Part shown: positions 1 to 9,435 of the stretch, one piece after another
Numbering within the stretch: position 1 is the stretch's first letter
Layout of the letters: every line of letters begins with the position of its first letter
Source: Zwartia panacis
Lineage (GTDB): Bacteria; Pseudomonadota; Gammaproteobacteria; Burkholderiales; Burkholderiaceae_B
DNA length: 64,000 bases
Direction of reading: 5' to 3'
Assembly (NCBI RefSeq): GCF_030410395.1
Contig: NZ_JAUHHF010000005.1
Location: 1 to 64,000, forward strand
Program-made: the position numbers and the translations under genes
The notes under the pieces: model-generated
Told to the model about the DNA's origin: nothing
What the model saw: only the letters and a program-made list of their open reading frames with translations
Database searches by the model: none

Positions 1-451
<451 letters not shown>

Positions 452-538
452 GGCTGACTCCTGACCTGAGTTGAAGCTAATTAAATTGATGAAAATAAAA
501 TGTTGTTGTACTAGCAGCGCTAAATACTGTAAGGCTTC

Positions 539-613
<75 letters not shown>

Positions 614-714
614 GCATTCGCCGGGCACGCCCCACGAACCTAAAATCTGTAAATCTTATCCTGCAACGTGAACTATTTTTACTACCTTACTGCTTAGGTA
701 CCTGCACTTGCCGC

Positions 715-788
715 TGGAGCGGGTGAAGGGAATCGAACCCTCGTCGTAAGCTTGGAAGGCTTCTGCTCTACCATTGAGCTACACCCGC
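715..788 (-). tRNA. tRNA-Gly (anticodon TCC)
   Basis: On the minus strand the acceptor arms GCGGGTG and CACCCGC pair. The anticodon loop CCTTCCAAG gives anticodon TCC for glycine, and the T loop GGTTCGATTCC is standard. CCA is encoded after discriminator T. It is the middle tRNA of the Tyr-Gly-Thr-tuf transcription unit. Confidence 0.96.
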
Positions 789-824
789 CCTATCGAGTTT
801 GCGTCCGTCTAAACAGTCGCTACT

Positions 825-911
825 TGGTGGAGAAGGTTGGATTCGAACCAACGTAGGCGCAAGGCCAACAGATTTACAGTCTGCCCCCTTTAACCACTCG
901 GGCACCTCTCC
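825..911 (-). tRNA. tRNA-Tyr (anticodon GTA)
   Basis: This class II tRNA has a long variable arm. On the minus strand it starts GGAGAGGTGCCCGAGTGGTT, the anticodon stem-loop reads CAGACTGTAAATCTG (anticodon GTA, tyrosine), and the 3' end is CTTCTCC followed by A and an encoded CCA. It is the first gene of the tRNA-tuf unit and starts 15 bases downstream of the -10 element of the promoter at 927-955. Confidence 0.96.
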
Positions 912-926
912 ACAAGAGAACCAACG

Positions 927-955
927 ATTATGAACGAACAATTCCTAATTGTCAA
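927..955 (-). promoter_or_regulatory. Sigma-70 promoter of the tRNA-Tyr/Gly/Thr-tuf operon
   Basis: Reading the minus strand, a perfect -35 hexamer TTGACA (955-950) is followed by exactly 17 bases and a -10 hexamer CATAAT (932-927, 5 of 6 matches). Transcription would start about seven bases on, shortly before tRNA-Tyr at 911. This is the clearest near-consensus promoter I found in the window, as expected for stable RNA plus tuf. Confidence 0.85.
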
Positions 956-1041
956 GAGCTTAGCTTCTTAACATGACAGAATAGCTTCAAAATTTGCTTT
1001 CAGGTTTCCTAAGTGAGCTAAATATTATTTATGTTTGGAGC

Positions 1042-2637
1042 CTAGTGCGGCAATCTAAATCCGTTTCGCTCTTGTTCGTCAATTTGGGCGAGCAAATTCA
1101 TTTCCCAAGCCAGATATTGTCTAGCTGCCGCTTTGTTTCCATCATGGCGATCGTGCACAAAAAACAGATAATCGATGCACTCTTCATCAGTTGGGTTATT
1201 TTCAGTGGCTTCAAGCGGCAGATTTTCTTCTTTCCAGGTTGCGGGGGAATCGAGATTGACGCAAATCTCCTGAGTCCCCATTTCCCTGAGATCTTTTGCA
1301 GCCAATTCTGCTGTTTCCATATCTTCGGCAAGTAAAAGAACAGGGCTGTTTCCAAGTTTTGTTGATAACTTGCTCAAAACAGGACGAATCGACCACAAGG
1401 CGTTTTTAATGTGAGATTCGCGATATTTCATACTTGGTCTTAGGTCAATGAGTTTTGCTCCGGCTTTCATATATTCAGCAATTTCTTTGGCTTGAATTTT
1501 GTTCAAACGCAAATTTTTGTTTTGATGCTTCGACTCAACAGTTTTTAATTCTTTCGCTTCTTCAAACGCGTTCTCCCACACGGATACATCCCAACCAAGC
1601 ATAGCTAACCATGAAGCCATTGCCGGGGCGCGAACACCTTCCTGATCGATCAAGACGAGTCGGGCACCTCTTACGCCAACATATTGATCCGTTGCCTGAA
1701 CGAGCTGGCCTCCTGGCGTATGTTGCGCACCTGGGATTGTTCCGCTTGCATATTCTTCGGGTGTACGGACATCACAAAGAAATGTTGTGCGCTCAGAATC
1801 ATCCAGCCATTTTTGGACGGTTTTCACATCCACAAAAGCAACATGATGTTTTTCAGCCAATCTTCTTGCGCGTTCTTTTCGGACATTGATCGACTCAAAA
1901 TTTATCTGCTCTGGATACTTTCTACTTTCACCATGATCCAGTTTGAAGTCTTCCAAATACCAGCCCTGGGTACCATTTTCAAGTGCCAGAACCTTGTTCG
2001 GTATGCCGAGATTAATCAGCGTTTGCGCACCAATAATGCTTCTGGTTCTTCCTGCGCAATTAATCACTATCGTTGTATCTGCATGTGGAACGATTTCCTC
2101 AATACGGAGTGCCAGTTCTCCATTCGGGCAGCAGATTGCCGTTGGAATACTCATCTTTTTGTATTCGGTAAAAGGGCGCCCGTCCAGAACAACTAGGTTC
2201 TCTTTGTTGGCTATTTTTTGATTCAGTTCTGCCGCAGTAATTCTTGGGGTGTTGAACGCATGTTCTGCGAGCTCTCCAAATGCTTTGCTAGGTAAATTTA
2301 CACCGGCAAACACTTCGTACCCTGCTGCCCGCCATGCCGGCATGCCACCTTCGAGTACGTGTATGTGTTGATATCCAAGTTCGCTTAATCGCCGACATGC
2401 TTTGTTTGATAACTCACCAGATACGTCGCCTATCAACACCATACGTACATTTTTACGGGGAACCAATCTGACGACTTCAGTTTCAAGTTTGCTATATGGA
2501 ACCGATACAACATAAAAAAGGTGCTCTTCTCCATATTGTCCGTGTTCACGCACATCTAGTAATGCGATTTCTTGGCCATCGTGCAACCATTGTTTGAGTA
2601 AGGGTGCTTTGATCTGCTCAGGTTTATTCTGACTCAT
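1042..2637 (-). CDS. Multi-domain rhodanese-like protein (four rhodanese repeats)
   Basis: This 531-residue cytosolic protein has four rhodanese-like modules in tandem at about residues 15-110, 132-235, 268-360 and 380-475. Each module carries a recognisable fold motif such as LLDVREHGQY, VLDGRPFTEY, LCDVRTPEEY or LIDLRPSMKY. Only module 2 keeps a cysteine at the active-site loop (Cys194 in INCAGRTRS). The corresponding loops of modules 1, 3 and 4 read IGDVSGE, IDQEGVR and AEDMETA and have none. By family it should move sulfane sulfur or act as a sulfurtransferase, but no substrate can be read from the sequence. It starts 28 bases after the parB stop on the same strand, so it may be the last gene of the mnmG-rsmG-parA-parB operon. 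Confidence 0.88.
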   Translation of the reverse strand: MSQNKPEQIKAPLLKQWLHDGQEIALLDVREHGQYGEEHLFYVVSVPYSKLETEVVRLVPRKNVRMVLIGDVSGELSNKACRRLSELGYQHIHVLEGGMPAWRAAGYEVFAGVNLPSKAFGELAEHAFNTPRITAAELNQKIANKENLVVLDGRPFTEYKKMSIPTAICCPNGELALRIEEIVPHADTTIVINCAGRTRSIIGAQTLINLGIPNKVLALENGTQGWYLEDFKLDHGESRKYPEQINFESINVRKERARRLAEKHHVAFVDVKTVQKWLDDSERTTFLCDVRTPEEYASGTIPGAQHTPGGQLVQATDQYVGVRGARLVLIDQEGVRAPAMASWLAMLGWDVSVWENAFEEAKELKTVESKHQNKNLRLNKIQAKEIAEYMKAGAKLIDLRPSMKYRESHIKNALWSIRPVLSKLSTKLGNSPVLLLAEDMETAELAAKDLREMGTQEICVNLDSPATWKEENLPLEATENNPTDEECIDYLFFVHDRHDGNKAAARQYLAWEMNLLAQIDEQERNGFRLPH

Positions 2638-2665
2638 TTGTTTTGTCTCTTTTTTCGTATGATCT

Positions 2666-3574
2666 TTATTGATCTAGCTCTTCTTTGAGTTGCATTTTTT
2701 CGATCAATGCTGAGCAATGATCCCAACCATGGAATTCAATGATGATTTGTCCTTTACCTTTCGCGTTTGCTTTTAATGACAATTTGGTTCCAAGCTGATC
2801 TGAAAGCGTTTCTTCCAACCTTGCAATATCTCTTGAGCCTGATGCATCACGTTTGGCTGGTTTCGATGTGTTTTCAACGCCTGCGCGTGTCACGAGCTTT
2901 TCGGCATCGCGAACAGATAATCTTTTTGCAATGATTTGGTTAGCAAGTTTAATCTGTGTCGCGGTATCAACAGCAAGCAACGCTCGAGCGTGACCCATAT
3001 CAATATCACCCGCAAGCAACATCGTTTGAACAGGTACGGCCAAATTCAACAGCCTTAATAAATTGCTTGTAGCGGATCTTGAGCGACCAATTGCGGTAGC
3101 TGCCTGTTCATGTGTCAGGCCAAACTCATCTAATAAACGCTTTACTCCCTGTGCTTCCTCTAAAGGATTAAGATCTTCACGCTGAATATTTTCAATCAGC
3201 GCCATGGCTGCCGCGTGTTCGTCTGCGACCTCCCGCACCAATACAGGCACCTCTGTTAGACCCGCTAACTGTGCGGCTCTGAAGCGTCTTTCACCTGCGA
3301 TAATTTCATAGCGTCCTTTGGCGTCCTCGAGTGGACGTACCAAAATTGGCTGCATGATTCCTTGCGCCCGTATTGAATCGGCAAGCTCTGCCAACGCACC
3401 TTCATCCATTCTTGTTCTTGGCTGGTATTTTCCAGCTTGGAGTTTTGAAACAGACAATACATTGGGCGAAGTTGTCTGCTGTTCTGTCTGTCCTAGCTGG
3501 TTTAAACCGGGCGCATCTGCTCCAAGCAGCGCTTCGAGTCCGCGACCCAGACCCTTGGGTTTTTTAGTTGCCAT
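2666..3574 (-). CDS. parB: Chromosome-partitioning protein ParB
   Basis: ParB binds parS sites near the origin, spreads as a CTP-dependent clamp and works with ParA to segregate the chromosome. The 302-residue protein begins MATKKPKGLGRGLEALLG, the classic ParB start. It has the CTP-binding ParB/Srx domain (QPRTRMDEGALAELADSI and the GERRFRAAQ motif), then the helix-turn-helix region (LTHEQAATAIGRSRSATSN) and a C-terminal dimerisation segment. The frame is open further upstream, but the ATG at 3574 matches the family start and has an AGGA ribosome site. Its first 11 bases overlap the end of parA, which implies translational coupling. The likely targets are the two parS sites at 7017-7098. Confidence 0.97.
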   Translation of the reverse strand: MATKKPKGLGRGLEALLGADAPGLNQLGQTEQQTTSPNVLSVSKLQAGKYQPRTRMDEGALAELADSIRAQGIMQPILVRPLEDAKGRYEIIAGERRFRAAQLAGLTEVPVLVREVADEHAAAMALIENIQREDLNPLEEAQGVKRLLDEFGLTHEQAATAIGRSRSATSNLLRLLNLAVPVQTMLLAGDIDMGHARALLAVDTATQIKLANQIIAKRLSVRDAEKLVTRAGVENTSKPAKRDASGSRDIARLEETLSDQLGTKLSLKANAKGKGQIIIEFHGWDHCSALIEKMQLKEELDQ

Positions 3575-4382
3575 CTTTATTCCTGTCATGAGTGTTTTTC
3601 TTGACGCGTTCAATGACTTCAGCACCGAACGCAATGTAGGCTTGCGCACCGCGTGAGCTCGGGTCATAGTTGACGCCCGGCATTCCATGACTCGGGGCTT
3701 CCGCTAACCTGACATTACGTGGGACAACTGTTTTAAATACTTTGTCACCAAAGTGTGCTTCTAGTTGGGCTGAGACTTGTTGTTGCAACGTGACGCGAGG
3801 ATCGTACATGACCCTTAAAAGACCAATCAAACTCAGTTCTGGATTAATGTTTCGATGAACTCGTTTGATGGTATTGACCAGATCAGACAAGCCTTCCAGT
3901 GCAAAATATTCACATTGCATCGGAATGATGACGCCGTGTGCCGCCGCTAATCCGTTGAGCGTTAGCAGTGATAGTGTTGGTGGGCAATCAATCAGTACAA
4001 AATCATAATCTTGCGCGACATCATCTATTGCTTGTTTAAGTTGAAGCTCACGCTCATCCATGCCGACTAGATCTATTTCTGCACCTGATAACTCTCTATT
4101 TGCAGGAAGCACATCGTATCCACCATTTTCTGAGGAAACTCTTGCTTCTTTGATTGTCGCTTCTCCGATTAGTACATCGTATAAGTTATGCGCCAATGCA
4201 CTTTTATCAATCCCGCTACCCATCGTTGCGTTGCCTTGAGGGTCAAGATCAATGAGTAATACACGTTGTTTGTGTTTGGCGAGTCCTGCAGCCAAATTGA
4301 TTGCCGTCGTTGTTTTTCCCACACCACCTTTTTGATTTGCGATACAAAACACGCGTGCCTTTTGTGGAATTTGATCAGTCAT
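3564..4382 (-). CDS. parA: Chromosome-partitioning ATPase ParA (Soj)
   Basis: This 272-residue deviant-Walker ATPase binds the nucleoid and is stimulated by ParB to move origin regions. The N terminus carries the deviant Walker A motif KGGVGKTTTAINLA. Further on are the Walker A' region LLIDLDPQGNATMGSG and the Walker B-like DFVLIDCPPTLSLLT. The length is typical of chromosomal Soj/ParA, which has no N-terminal DNA-binding domain. The start overlaps the rsmG stop by 8 bases and the end overlaps parB by 11 bases. Confidence 0.97.
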   Translation of the reverse strand: MTDQIPQKARVFCIANQKGGVGKTTTAINLAAGLAKHKQRVLLIDLDPQGNATMGSGIDKSALAHNLYDVLIGEATIKEARVSSENGGYDVLPANRELSGAEIDLVGMDERELQLKQAIDDVAQDYDFVLIDCPPTLSLLTLNGLAAAHGVIIPMQCEYFALEGLSDLVNTIKRVHRNINPELSLIGLLRVMYDPRVTLQQQVSAQLEAHFGDKVFKTVVPRNVRLAEAPSHGMPGVNYDPSSRGAQAYIAFGAEVIERVKKNTHDRNKDGN

Positions 4383-5061
4383 TGTGTTCCTTTTTTTTCA
4401 TCCATACCAGGCACCGCTGGGCATTCAATTCGGGTACGTTCAAATTTTCAATTTTATCGACATGCCAGTTGGTGTTTTTTTCTAGTTCTTCGATTTCTTG
4501 ATGAGGCTCTTTTCCTTTCATCCCAAGCAACACCCCATCTTTTTTTACGTGTTCACCTGCTAACTGAGCAAAATCTACGAGGCTTGAAAAAGCTCTGGAT
4601 GTCACGATATCGTAGGGCTCTGCTTTTAACTGTTCGACTCGCGACTGAATTGCCGATAGGTTACTTAACTTTAATACCCCGGCAATTTGTCTGACAAAGG
4701 TCATTTTTTTTCCAACAGTATCTACACAAGTCACTTCCGTATTTGGAATCATTATTGCGATCACCACACCAGGCAATCCTGCGCCCGAACCAACATCTAA
4801 TATTCTGATTGTGTTCAGATTTTGCTCTTTGATATGTTTTAACAACGGAGCAATGATCGCCAAGCTATCGAAGACATGTTGTACAAGCGCTTGTTTAGGC
4901 TCCCTAATCGCCGTGAGGTTGTACGTTTTGTTCCATTTTAATAGTTGAGTTAAATACTCAAGTAGTTGCTTTTTTTCTTCATTTGTCGCTTGTAGCGCTA
5001 AATCCGAACATGCTTGATCTAAATCCCGAGCATGTTGAGTCGTAAATATATCTGTAATCAT
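4375..5061 (-). CDS. rsmG: 16S rRNA (guanine-N7)-methyltransferase RsmG
   Basis: RsmG (GidB) uses S-adenosylmethionine to methylate N7 of a guanine in the 530 loop of 16S rRNA; loss gives low-level streptomycin resistance in other bacteria. The 228-residue protein has the family hallmarks [14 protein letters not shown], the SAM motif [17 protein letters not shown] and the RAFSSL motif. It overlaps mnmG upstream by 4 bases (ATGA type) and parA downstream by 8 bases, so the four genes form one tightly coupled operon. Confidence 0.96.
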   Translation of the reverse strand: MITDIFTTQHARDLDQACSDLALQATNEEKKQLLEYLTQLLKWNKTYNLTAIREPKQALVQHVFDSLAIIAPLLKHIKEQNLNTIRILDVGSGAGLPGVVIAIMIPNTEVTCVDTVGKKMTFVRQIAGVLKLSNLSAIQSRVEQLKAEPYDIVTSRAFSSLVDFAQLAGEHVKKDGVLLGMKGKEPHQEIEELEKNTNWHVDKIENLNVPELNAQRCLVWMKKKEHND

Positions 5062-6974
5062 TCAGTCGCTTTATTAGATTGACCGTAGTGGTGTCTCTTT
5101 AGATGAATCAGCAAAAGTGATATTGCTGCCGGCGTGATCCCAGATATTCTTGAAGCTTGGCCAACTGTTTCTGGTCGGTGCATTCTGAGCTTTTGTCTGA
5201 CCTCAAAGGACAGACTTGTAATCGCATCAAAATCTAATGTGGAAGGAATTTCTTGGGTCTCATACGACTGTTGACGGTTGATTTCTTCTTGCTGTCTAGC
5301 AATGTAACCCTCGTATTTAATCTGTATTTCTACTTGTTCTGACTGTTCACCCGGGGGTAAACCTTCTGGCATCTCGACATGTTTAAGAAAGCGCATAGAC
5401 ATCAAGTCTTGGTAAGTAACGTTAGGGCGCTTTAATAAATCTGATAGTAAGTACTCGCGTGCAATCTCTTTGCCCAAAGCGCTTTCTGCCGCTTCTGGCG
5501 CTAACATTCTTGGATTAACCCAAGTACTTCTTAATCTTTGTATTTCTTTTTCAACAGCCTCATGTTTCTCATTGAATGCTTTCCATCGAACGTCATCCAC
5601 TAAATTAAACTTTCTTCCAATTTCTGTTAATCGCCAATCTGCATTATCTTCTCTTAAGCTTAATCTGTACTCAGCTCTTGATGTAAACATACGATAGGGC
5701 TCAGTCACACCTTTTGTGACAAGATCATCGACTAGAACACCGATATACGCTTGATCTCTTCTTAACAAAAGTGGACTTTGGTCACGTGAATATTGCGCAG
5801 CATTGATACCTGCTAATAAGCCTTGGGCTGCAGCTTCTTCGTAACCAGTCGTGCCATTGATTTGGCCAGCAAAAAACAAACCTTCAATGGACTTTGTTTC
5901 AAAGGATGACTTAAGTTCTCTTGGATCAAAATAATCATATTCAATCGCATAACCCGGCCGAACAATATGTGCGTTTTCAAGACCTTTTAGCGAGCGAATG
6001 AGATTTAATTGAACATCAAAAGGTAAAGAAGTTGATACTCCGTTTGGATAAACCTCATGTGTGTCTAAACCTTCTGGCTCAAGAAAAACCTGATGAGAAT
6101 TCTTATCTGCGAACCGGTGAACCTTATCCTCTATAGAGGGACAATATCTTGGACCAACTCCCTCAATTACTCCACTATACATAGGTGAGCGATCAAGTCC
6201 CCCACGAATGATTGCATGCGTTTGTTCATTTGTATGAGTCACCCAACAAGGTATCTGTCTTGGATGCATTGCTGTTGATCCAAGAAAAGAAAATACCGGT
6301 ACAGGATCTAAGTCACCCGGTTGTTCTTCAAGGATTGCGTAATTAATTGTTCTACCGTCTATTCGAGGTGGCGTACCTGTTTTTAGTCGTCCTTGTGGAA
6401 GACTCATTTCTTTGAGTCTTCGACCCAGAGAAGTTGAGGAGGGGTCTCCGGCTCGGCCCGCTGTGTAATTTTCAAGGCCTACGTGAATGAGTCCATTTAA
6501 AAAAGTACCTGCAGTGAGTACGACGGCTTTAGTTCGAAACACTACGCCTGTTTGGGTAACTGCGGCAACAACTCGATTTCCTTCTACGAGCAGATCGTCT
6601 ACAGATTGTTGAAATAACCATAAGTTTTCTTGATTCTCCAACCGCGTACGAATTGCTTTTCTATATAAAACACGATCTGCCTGAGCACGTGTTGCTCGAA
6701 CTGCGGGACCTTTCGAACTATTCAATATTTTGAACTGTATGCCAGCTTCATCTGTTGCAATTGCCATTGCACCACCAAGAGCATCTATTTCTTTTACCAA
6801 ATGCCCTTTTCCAATTCCTCCAATAGATGGATTGCATGACATCTGACCCAAAGTTTCGATGTTATGCGTCAACAATAGCGTTTTTGCACCACTTCGCGCA
6901 GAAGCCAACGCTGCCTCTGTTCCAGCATGTCCGCCACCAATTACGATTACATCAAATATTTTTGGGTAGTCCAT
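5058..6974 (-). CDS. mnmG: tRNA uridine-5-carboxymethylaminomethyl(34) synthesis enzyme MnmG
   Basis: MnmG (GidA) is the FAD-dependent partner of MnmE. Together they modify the wobble uridine of several tRNAs to cmnm5U. The 638-residue length is normal. The N terminus shows the dinucleotide-binding motif [18 protein letters not shown], followed by the [18 protein letters not shown] signature. The second GidA signature region lies around [20 protein letters not shown]. The start at 6974 has a GGAAG ribosome site. MnmE is encoded 2.9 kb away on the same strand. The gap upstream contains parS and DnaA-box-like sequences, so this is an origin-proximal operon. Confidence 0.98.
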   Translation of the reverse strand: MDYPKIFDVIVIGGGHAGTEAALASARSGAKTLLLTHNIETLGQMSCNPSIGGIGKGHLVKEIDALGGAMAIATDEAGIQFKILNSSKGPAVRATRAQADRVLYRKAIRTRLENQENLWLFQQSVDDLLVEGNRVVAAVTQTGVVFRTKAVVLTAGTFLNGLIHVGLENYTAGRAGDPSSTSLGRRLKEMSLPQGRLKTGTPPRIDGRTINYAILEEQPGDLDPVPVFSFLGSTAMHPRQIPCWVTHTNEQTHAIIRGGLDRSPMYSGVIEGVGPRYCPSIEDKVHRFADKNSHQVFLEPEGLDTHEVYPNGVSTSLPFDVQLNLIRSLKGLENAHIVRPGYAIEYDYFDPRELKSSFETKSIEGLFFAGQINGTTGYEEAAAQGLLAGINAAQYSRDQSPLLLRRDQAYIGVLVDDLVTKGVTEPYRMFTSRAEYRLSLREDNADWRLTEIGRKFNLVDDVRWKAFNEKHEAVEKEIQRLRSTWVNPRMLAPEAAESALGKEIAREYLLSDLLKRPNVTYQDLMSMRFLKHVEMPEGLPPGEQSEQVEIQIKYEGYIARQQEEINRQQSYETQEIPSTLDFDAITSLSFEVRQKLRMHRPETVGQASRISGITPAAISLLLIHLKRHHYGQSNKATE

Positions 6975-7016
6975 GACTTATCTTCCAACTGACAGCACTC
7001 ATTATAAACTTCCGCA

Positions 7017-7032
7017 TGTTCCACGTGAAACA
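7017..7032. promoter_or_regulatory. parS: parS site 1 (ParB-binding site)
   Basis: The 16-mer TGTTCCACGTGAAACA is an almost perfect palindrome around CACGTG with one mismatched pair, and fits the widely conserved parS consensus (TGTTTCACGTGAAACA). It lies 43 bases upstream of mnmG and about 3.4 kb from the parB gene. It is the exact reverse complement of the second site at 7083-7098. Confidence 0.93.
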
Positions 7033-7082
7033 CTCGATTTAATTCCATCTTTATGCAAAATTAACTATGTCATTACTATTTA

Positions 7083-7098
7083 TGTTTCACGTGGAACA
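7083..7098. promoter_or_regulatory. parS: parS site 2 (ParB-binding site)
   Basis: The 16-mer TGTTTCACGTGGAACA is the exact reverse complement of site 1, and the two centres are 66 bases apart. As ParB dimers read both half-sites, the pair would act as a closely spaced loading platform. Other CACGTG hexamers in the window lack the flanking GTT/AAC bases. Confidence 0.93.
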
Positions 7099-7110
7099 TA
7101 ACAAATATTT

Positions 7111-7152
7111 TGTGGATAAGTTATGTATAACCTGAGGAATAACTATGTATAA
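7111..7152 (-). promoter_or_regulatory. Cluster of three DnaA-box-like 9-mers next to parS
   Basis: TGTGGATAA at 7111-7119 is a perfect DnaA box on the minus strand (TTATCCACA). Two copies of TATGTATAA at 7122-7130 and 7144-7152 each differ from the relaxed consensus TTATNCACA by one base and point the same way. The last copy overlaps the stop codon of the AbrB-family gene. The cluster starts 13 bases from parS site 2. It could be part of the origin or a DnaA-controlled mnmG promoter; the sequence alone does not decide. Confidence 0.6.
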
Positions 7153-8204
7153 GTCGGGAAAACTTTCGTAGACTTTTCGAATCTAGAGACCACGAATTGA
7201 TAAAGAGGACCCGTTAAAAGAACCACTCCAACCATTCTAGAAACTTGAAAGGCTGTCACAACAGGAACACCAAGTTGTAAAACTTTTGCAGTAATAGCCA
7301 TTTCGGCAATACCACCAGGCGCTACGCTCACGGCTAAAGTTGAAAGTGGCAATTCAGTAAATTGATCTAACAGTAGGGCATATCCAAAGGCTAGAAGCAA
7401 AGCAGTCGCACTAAAAATAACTACATAAAACAAAAACTGCGGCGCTTTCTTAAAAAACCCTGGACGAAACCTGTCACCAAGTGACCACCCAATGAAAAGT
7501 TGAGCAATTTTAGAAAGTTCTGGCGGAACGATTGAAAAATGAATTTGATTAATCGTTAAAGCCATTGCAACAAACATGGGTCCTAATACCCAAGCATTCG
7601 GTATTTTGAAATACTGGCCAATCAAGCCACCTAAAGCGGTTAATACACCCAACCAAATCAAACCAGAGAAAGAAAAAGCTCTACTTTCAATAGTTGTGAG
7701 ATCGATACCTGCCACATTAAACAACTCACAAGCAAATGGTACGGCTAGAACCACTAAAATGACTCTAACTGTATGTGCGCTAGCCACCAAGTCTGGTCTG
7801 ACGCCGTAACGTTCAGCCAAGACCGCCATTTCATTTGCACCGCCAATTGCAGAAGAAAACCAGGCCGTTTTAAGATCAACATGTCCCAAACGATGAAGTA
7901 AACAAGTCCCGTAAACTGCAAGCAATAAAGCAAGAAATAAACCTAAAAGCATGGCAAACCAATGGCTTGCAACAACTGCGATCACTTGTGGAGTGAAATA
8001 AAGGCCAAGAGTGAGACCAATAACCCATTGGCCAAAGTTTCGCAAAGGGGAGGCACTACAGACAGGGACTGCCAACAACCTCAATGCAGCAACAACAAGA
8101 AGAGGGCCCAGCGTCCAAGGTAAAGGAATACCGAGATATTGTGCAAAAAATGCTCCGGTTATCGATGCTGTTAGTCCTACTACCAGTTTTAAAAAGATAT
8201 TCAC
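7143..8204 (-). CDS. AbrB-family (PF05145) membrane transporter
   Basis: This 353-residue, very hydrophobic protein has about ten membrane segments arranged as two repeats. Each repeat holds a small-residue motif: FFSSAIGGANEMAVLAERYG in the first and VAPGGIAEMAITAKVLQLG in the second. This duplicated pattern defines the AbrB family, once called putative ammonia monooxygenase. It is not related to the Bacillus regulator AbrB. The substrate is unknown. The start is a GTG with no clear ribosome site. It lies between mnmG and the divergent aminotransferase and has low G+C like both neighbours. Confidence 0.86.
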   Translation of the reverse strand: MNIFLKLVVGLTASITGAFFAQYLGIPLPWTLGPLLVVAALRLLAVPVCSASPLRNFGQWVIGLTLGLYFTPQVIAVVASHWFAMLLGLFLALLLAVYGTCLLHRLGHVDLKTAWFSSAIGGANEMAVLAERYGVRPDLVASAHTVRVILVVLAVPFACELFNVAGIDLTTIESRAFSFSGLIWLGVLTALGGLIGQYFKIPNAWVLGPMFVAMALTINQIHFSIVPPELSKIAQLFIGWSLGDRFRPGFFKKAPQFLFYVVIFSATALLLAFGYALLLDQFTELPLSTLAVSVAPGGIAEMAITAKVLQLGVPVVTAFQVSRMVGVVLLTGPLYQFVVSRFEKSTKVFPTYT

Positions 8205-8265
8205 AACCCAACAACCATAAAAAAATGCGTATTATCAAATGATTGAAAAAATAAACAATCACACC

Positions 8266-9435
8266 ATGCAAATCAAATCAAAACTTCCAAATATTGGCAC
8301 AACAATATTTACTACCATGAGCAAAATGGCTTCTGATTATCAGGCCATCAATCTTGGTCAGGGATTTCCGGATTTCAATGCTGATCAAGAATTATTAAAT
8401 TTAGTCACAGACGCAATGATAGCGGGGCACAATCAATATCCATACATGAGCGGAGTGGCGGAATTACGTCATGTTATTAGTGAGAAGGTTGATACCTTAT
8501 ATGGCCACAAATATGATCGTGACACAGAAATCACCATTACAAGCGGGGCGACAGAAGCCATCATGGCTGCCGTATTGAGTACGGTAAATAGTGGGGATGA
8601 AGTCATTGTCATTGAGCCATGTTATGACTGTTATGTACCCGCTATCAAGTTAGCTGGTGGTAAGCCCGTTTTTGTACAAATGATTCCTCCAACACAACAT
8701 AAAGAAAATTTTTCTGTAGATTGGAATCAAGTAAAAGACAGTGTGAATTCAAAAACACGAATGTTGATTATTAATTCTCCTCATAATCCAACAGGCGCTG
8801 TTTTTACAGATCAAGATCTGGATGCATTGGAGGCTATCGTTTCTGATACAAACATCATTGTTTTATCTGATGAAGTTTATGAACATATTGTTTTTGATGG
8901 CAATAAACATTTGAGTGTGGCATCAAGACCAAGATTGGCTGAACGATCGTTTGTTATTTCTTCGTTCGGTAAAACAACTCATACAACCGGCTGGAAAATT
9001 GGGTATTGTTGTGCTCCAGTAGTGCTCACGACAGAATTACGAAAGGTCCATCAATTTATCGTCTTTACTGTTCCTTCACCATTTCAACATGCCCTTGCTG
9101 CATATACTAAAAATTCACAGACTTACTTAACATTGCCAGCGTTTTATCAATTAAAGCGTGATCGTCTTGCTTTAGCCTTGAGAGATACAAAATTCATACC
9201 TTTGAATAGTCCAGGTACTTATTTTTTATTAGCGGATTACAGCAATATTTCAGATTTAAATGAGTCTGAGTTTTCAATTTGGCTTGCTCAAAAACATGGT
9301 GTAGTTGTGATTCCAGTTTCTGCTTTTTATGCAAATCCAAACGATCTCTTAGCGAATCATAAGCTTGTGAGATTTTGTTTCGCAAAAAAAGAAAGTACGT
9401 TAGACGAAGCCATTGAGAGATTAAAGAAAGTTTAA
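8266..9435 (+). CDS. Methionine/aromatic aminotransferase, YbdL type
   Basis: This fold-type I pyridoxal-phosphate aminotransferase of 389 residues closely resembles E. coli YbdL, which transaminates methionine and some aromatic amino acids. Family marks are SKLPNIGTTIFTTMS at the N terminus, INLGQGFPDF, the PHNPTG motif, SDEVYEHI, the cofactor lysine in SSFGKTTHTTGWKIGYC and the C-terminal RFCFAKKESTLDEAIERL. I chose the ATG at 8266 because it aligns with the YbdL start; an in-frame ATG at 8239 would add nine residues, and neither has a convincing ribosome site. Codons are unusually A/T-rich compared with genes after 14 kb. It reads toward the candidate oriC. Confidence 0.9.
   Translation: MQIKSKLPNIGTTIFTTMSKMASDYQAINLGQGFPDFNADQELLNLVTDAMIAGHNQYPYMSGVAELRHVISEKVDTLYGHKYDRDTEITITSGATEAIMAAVLSTVNSGDEVIVIEPCYDCYVPAIKLAGGKPVFVQMIPPTQHKENFSVDWNQVKDSVNSKTRMLIINSPHNPTGAVFTDQDLDALEAIVSDTNIIVLSDEVYEHIVFDGNKHLSVASRPRLAERSFVISSFGKTTHTTGWKIGYCCAPVVLTTELRKVHQFIVFTVPSPFQHALAAYTKNSQTYLTLPAFYQLKRDRLALALRDTKFIPLNSPGTYFLLADYSNISDLNESEFSIWLAQKHGVVVIPVSAFYANPNDLLANHKLVRFCFAKKESTLDEAIERLKKV

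Noticed and set aside
5783-5788. CACGTG hexamers inside mnmG (5783, 6686) and argS (20893) as extra parS sites
   Set aside because: The flanks do not carry the GTTT/AAAC bases of parS, so they are chance hexamers in coding DNA.
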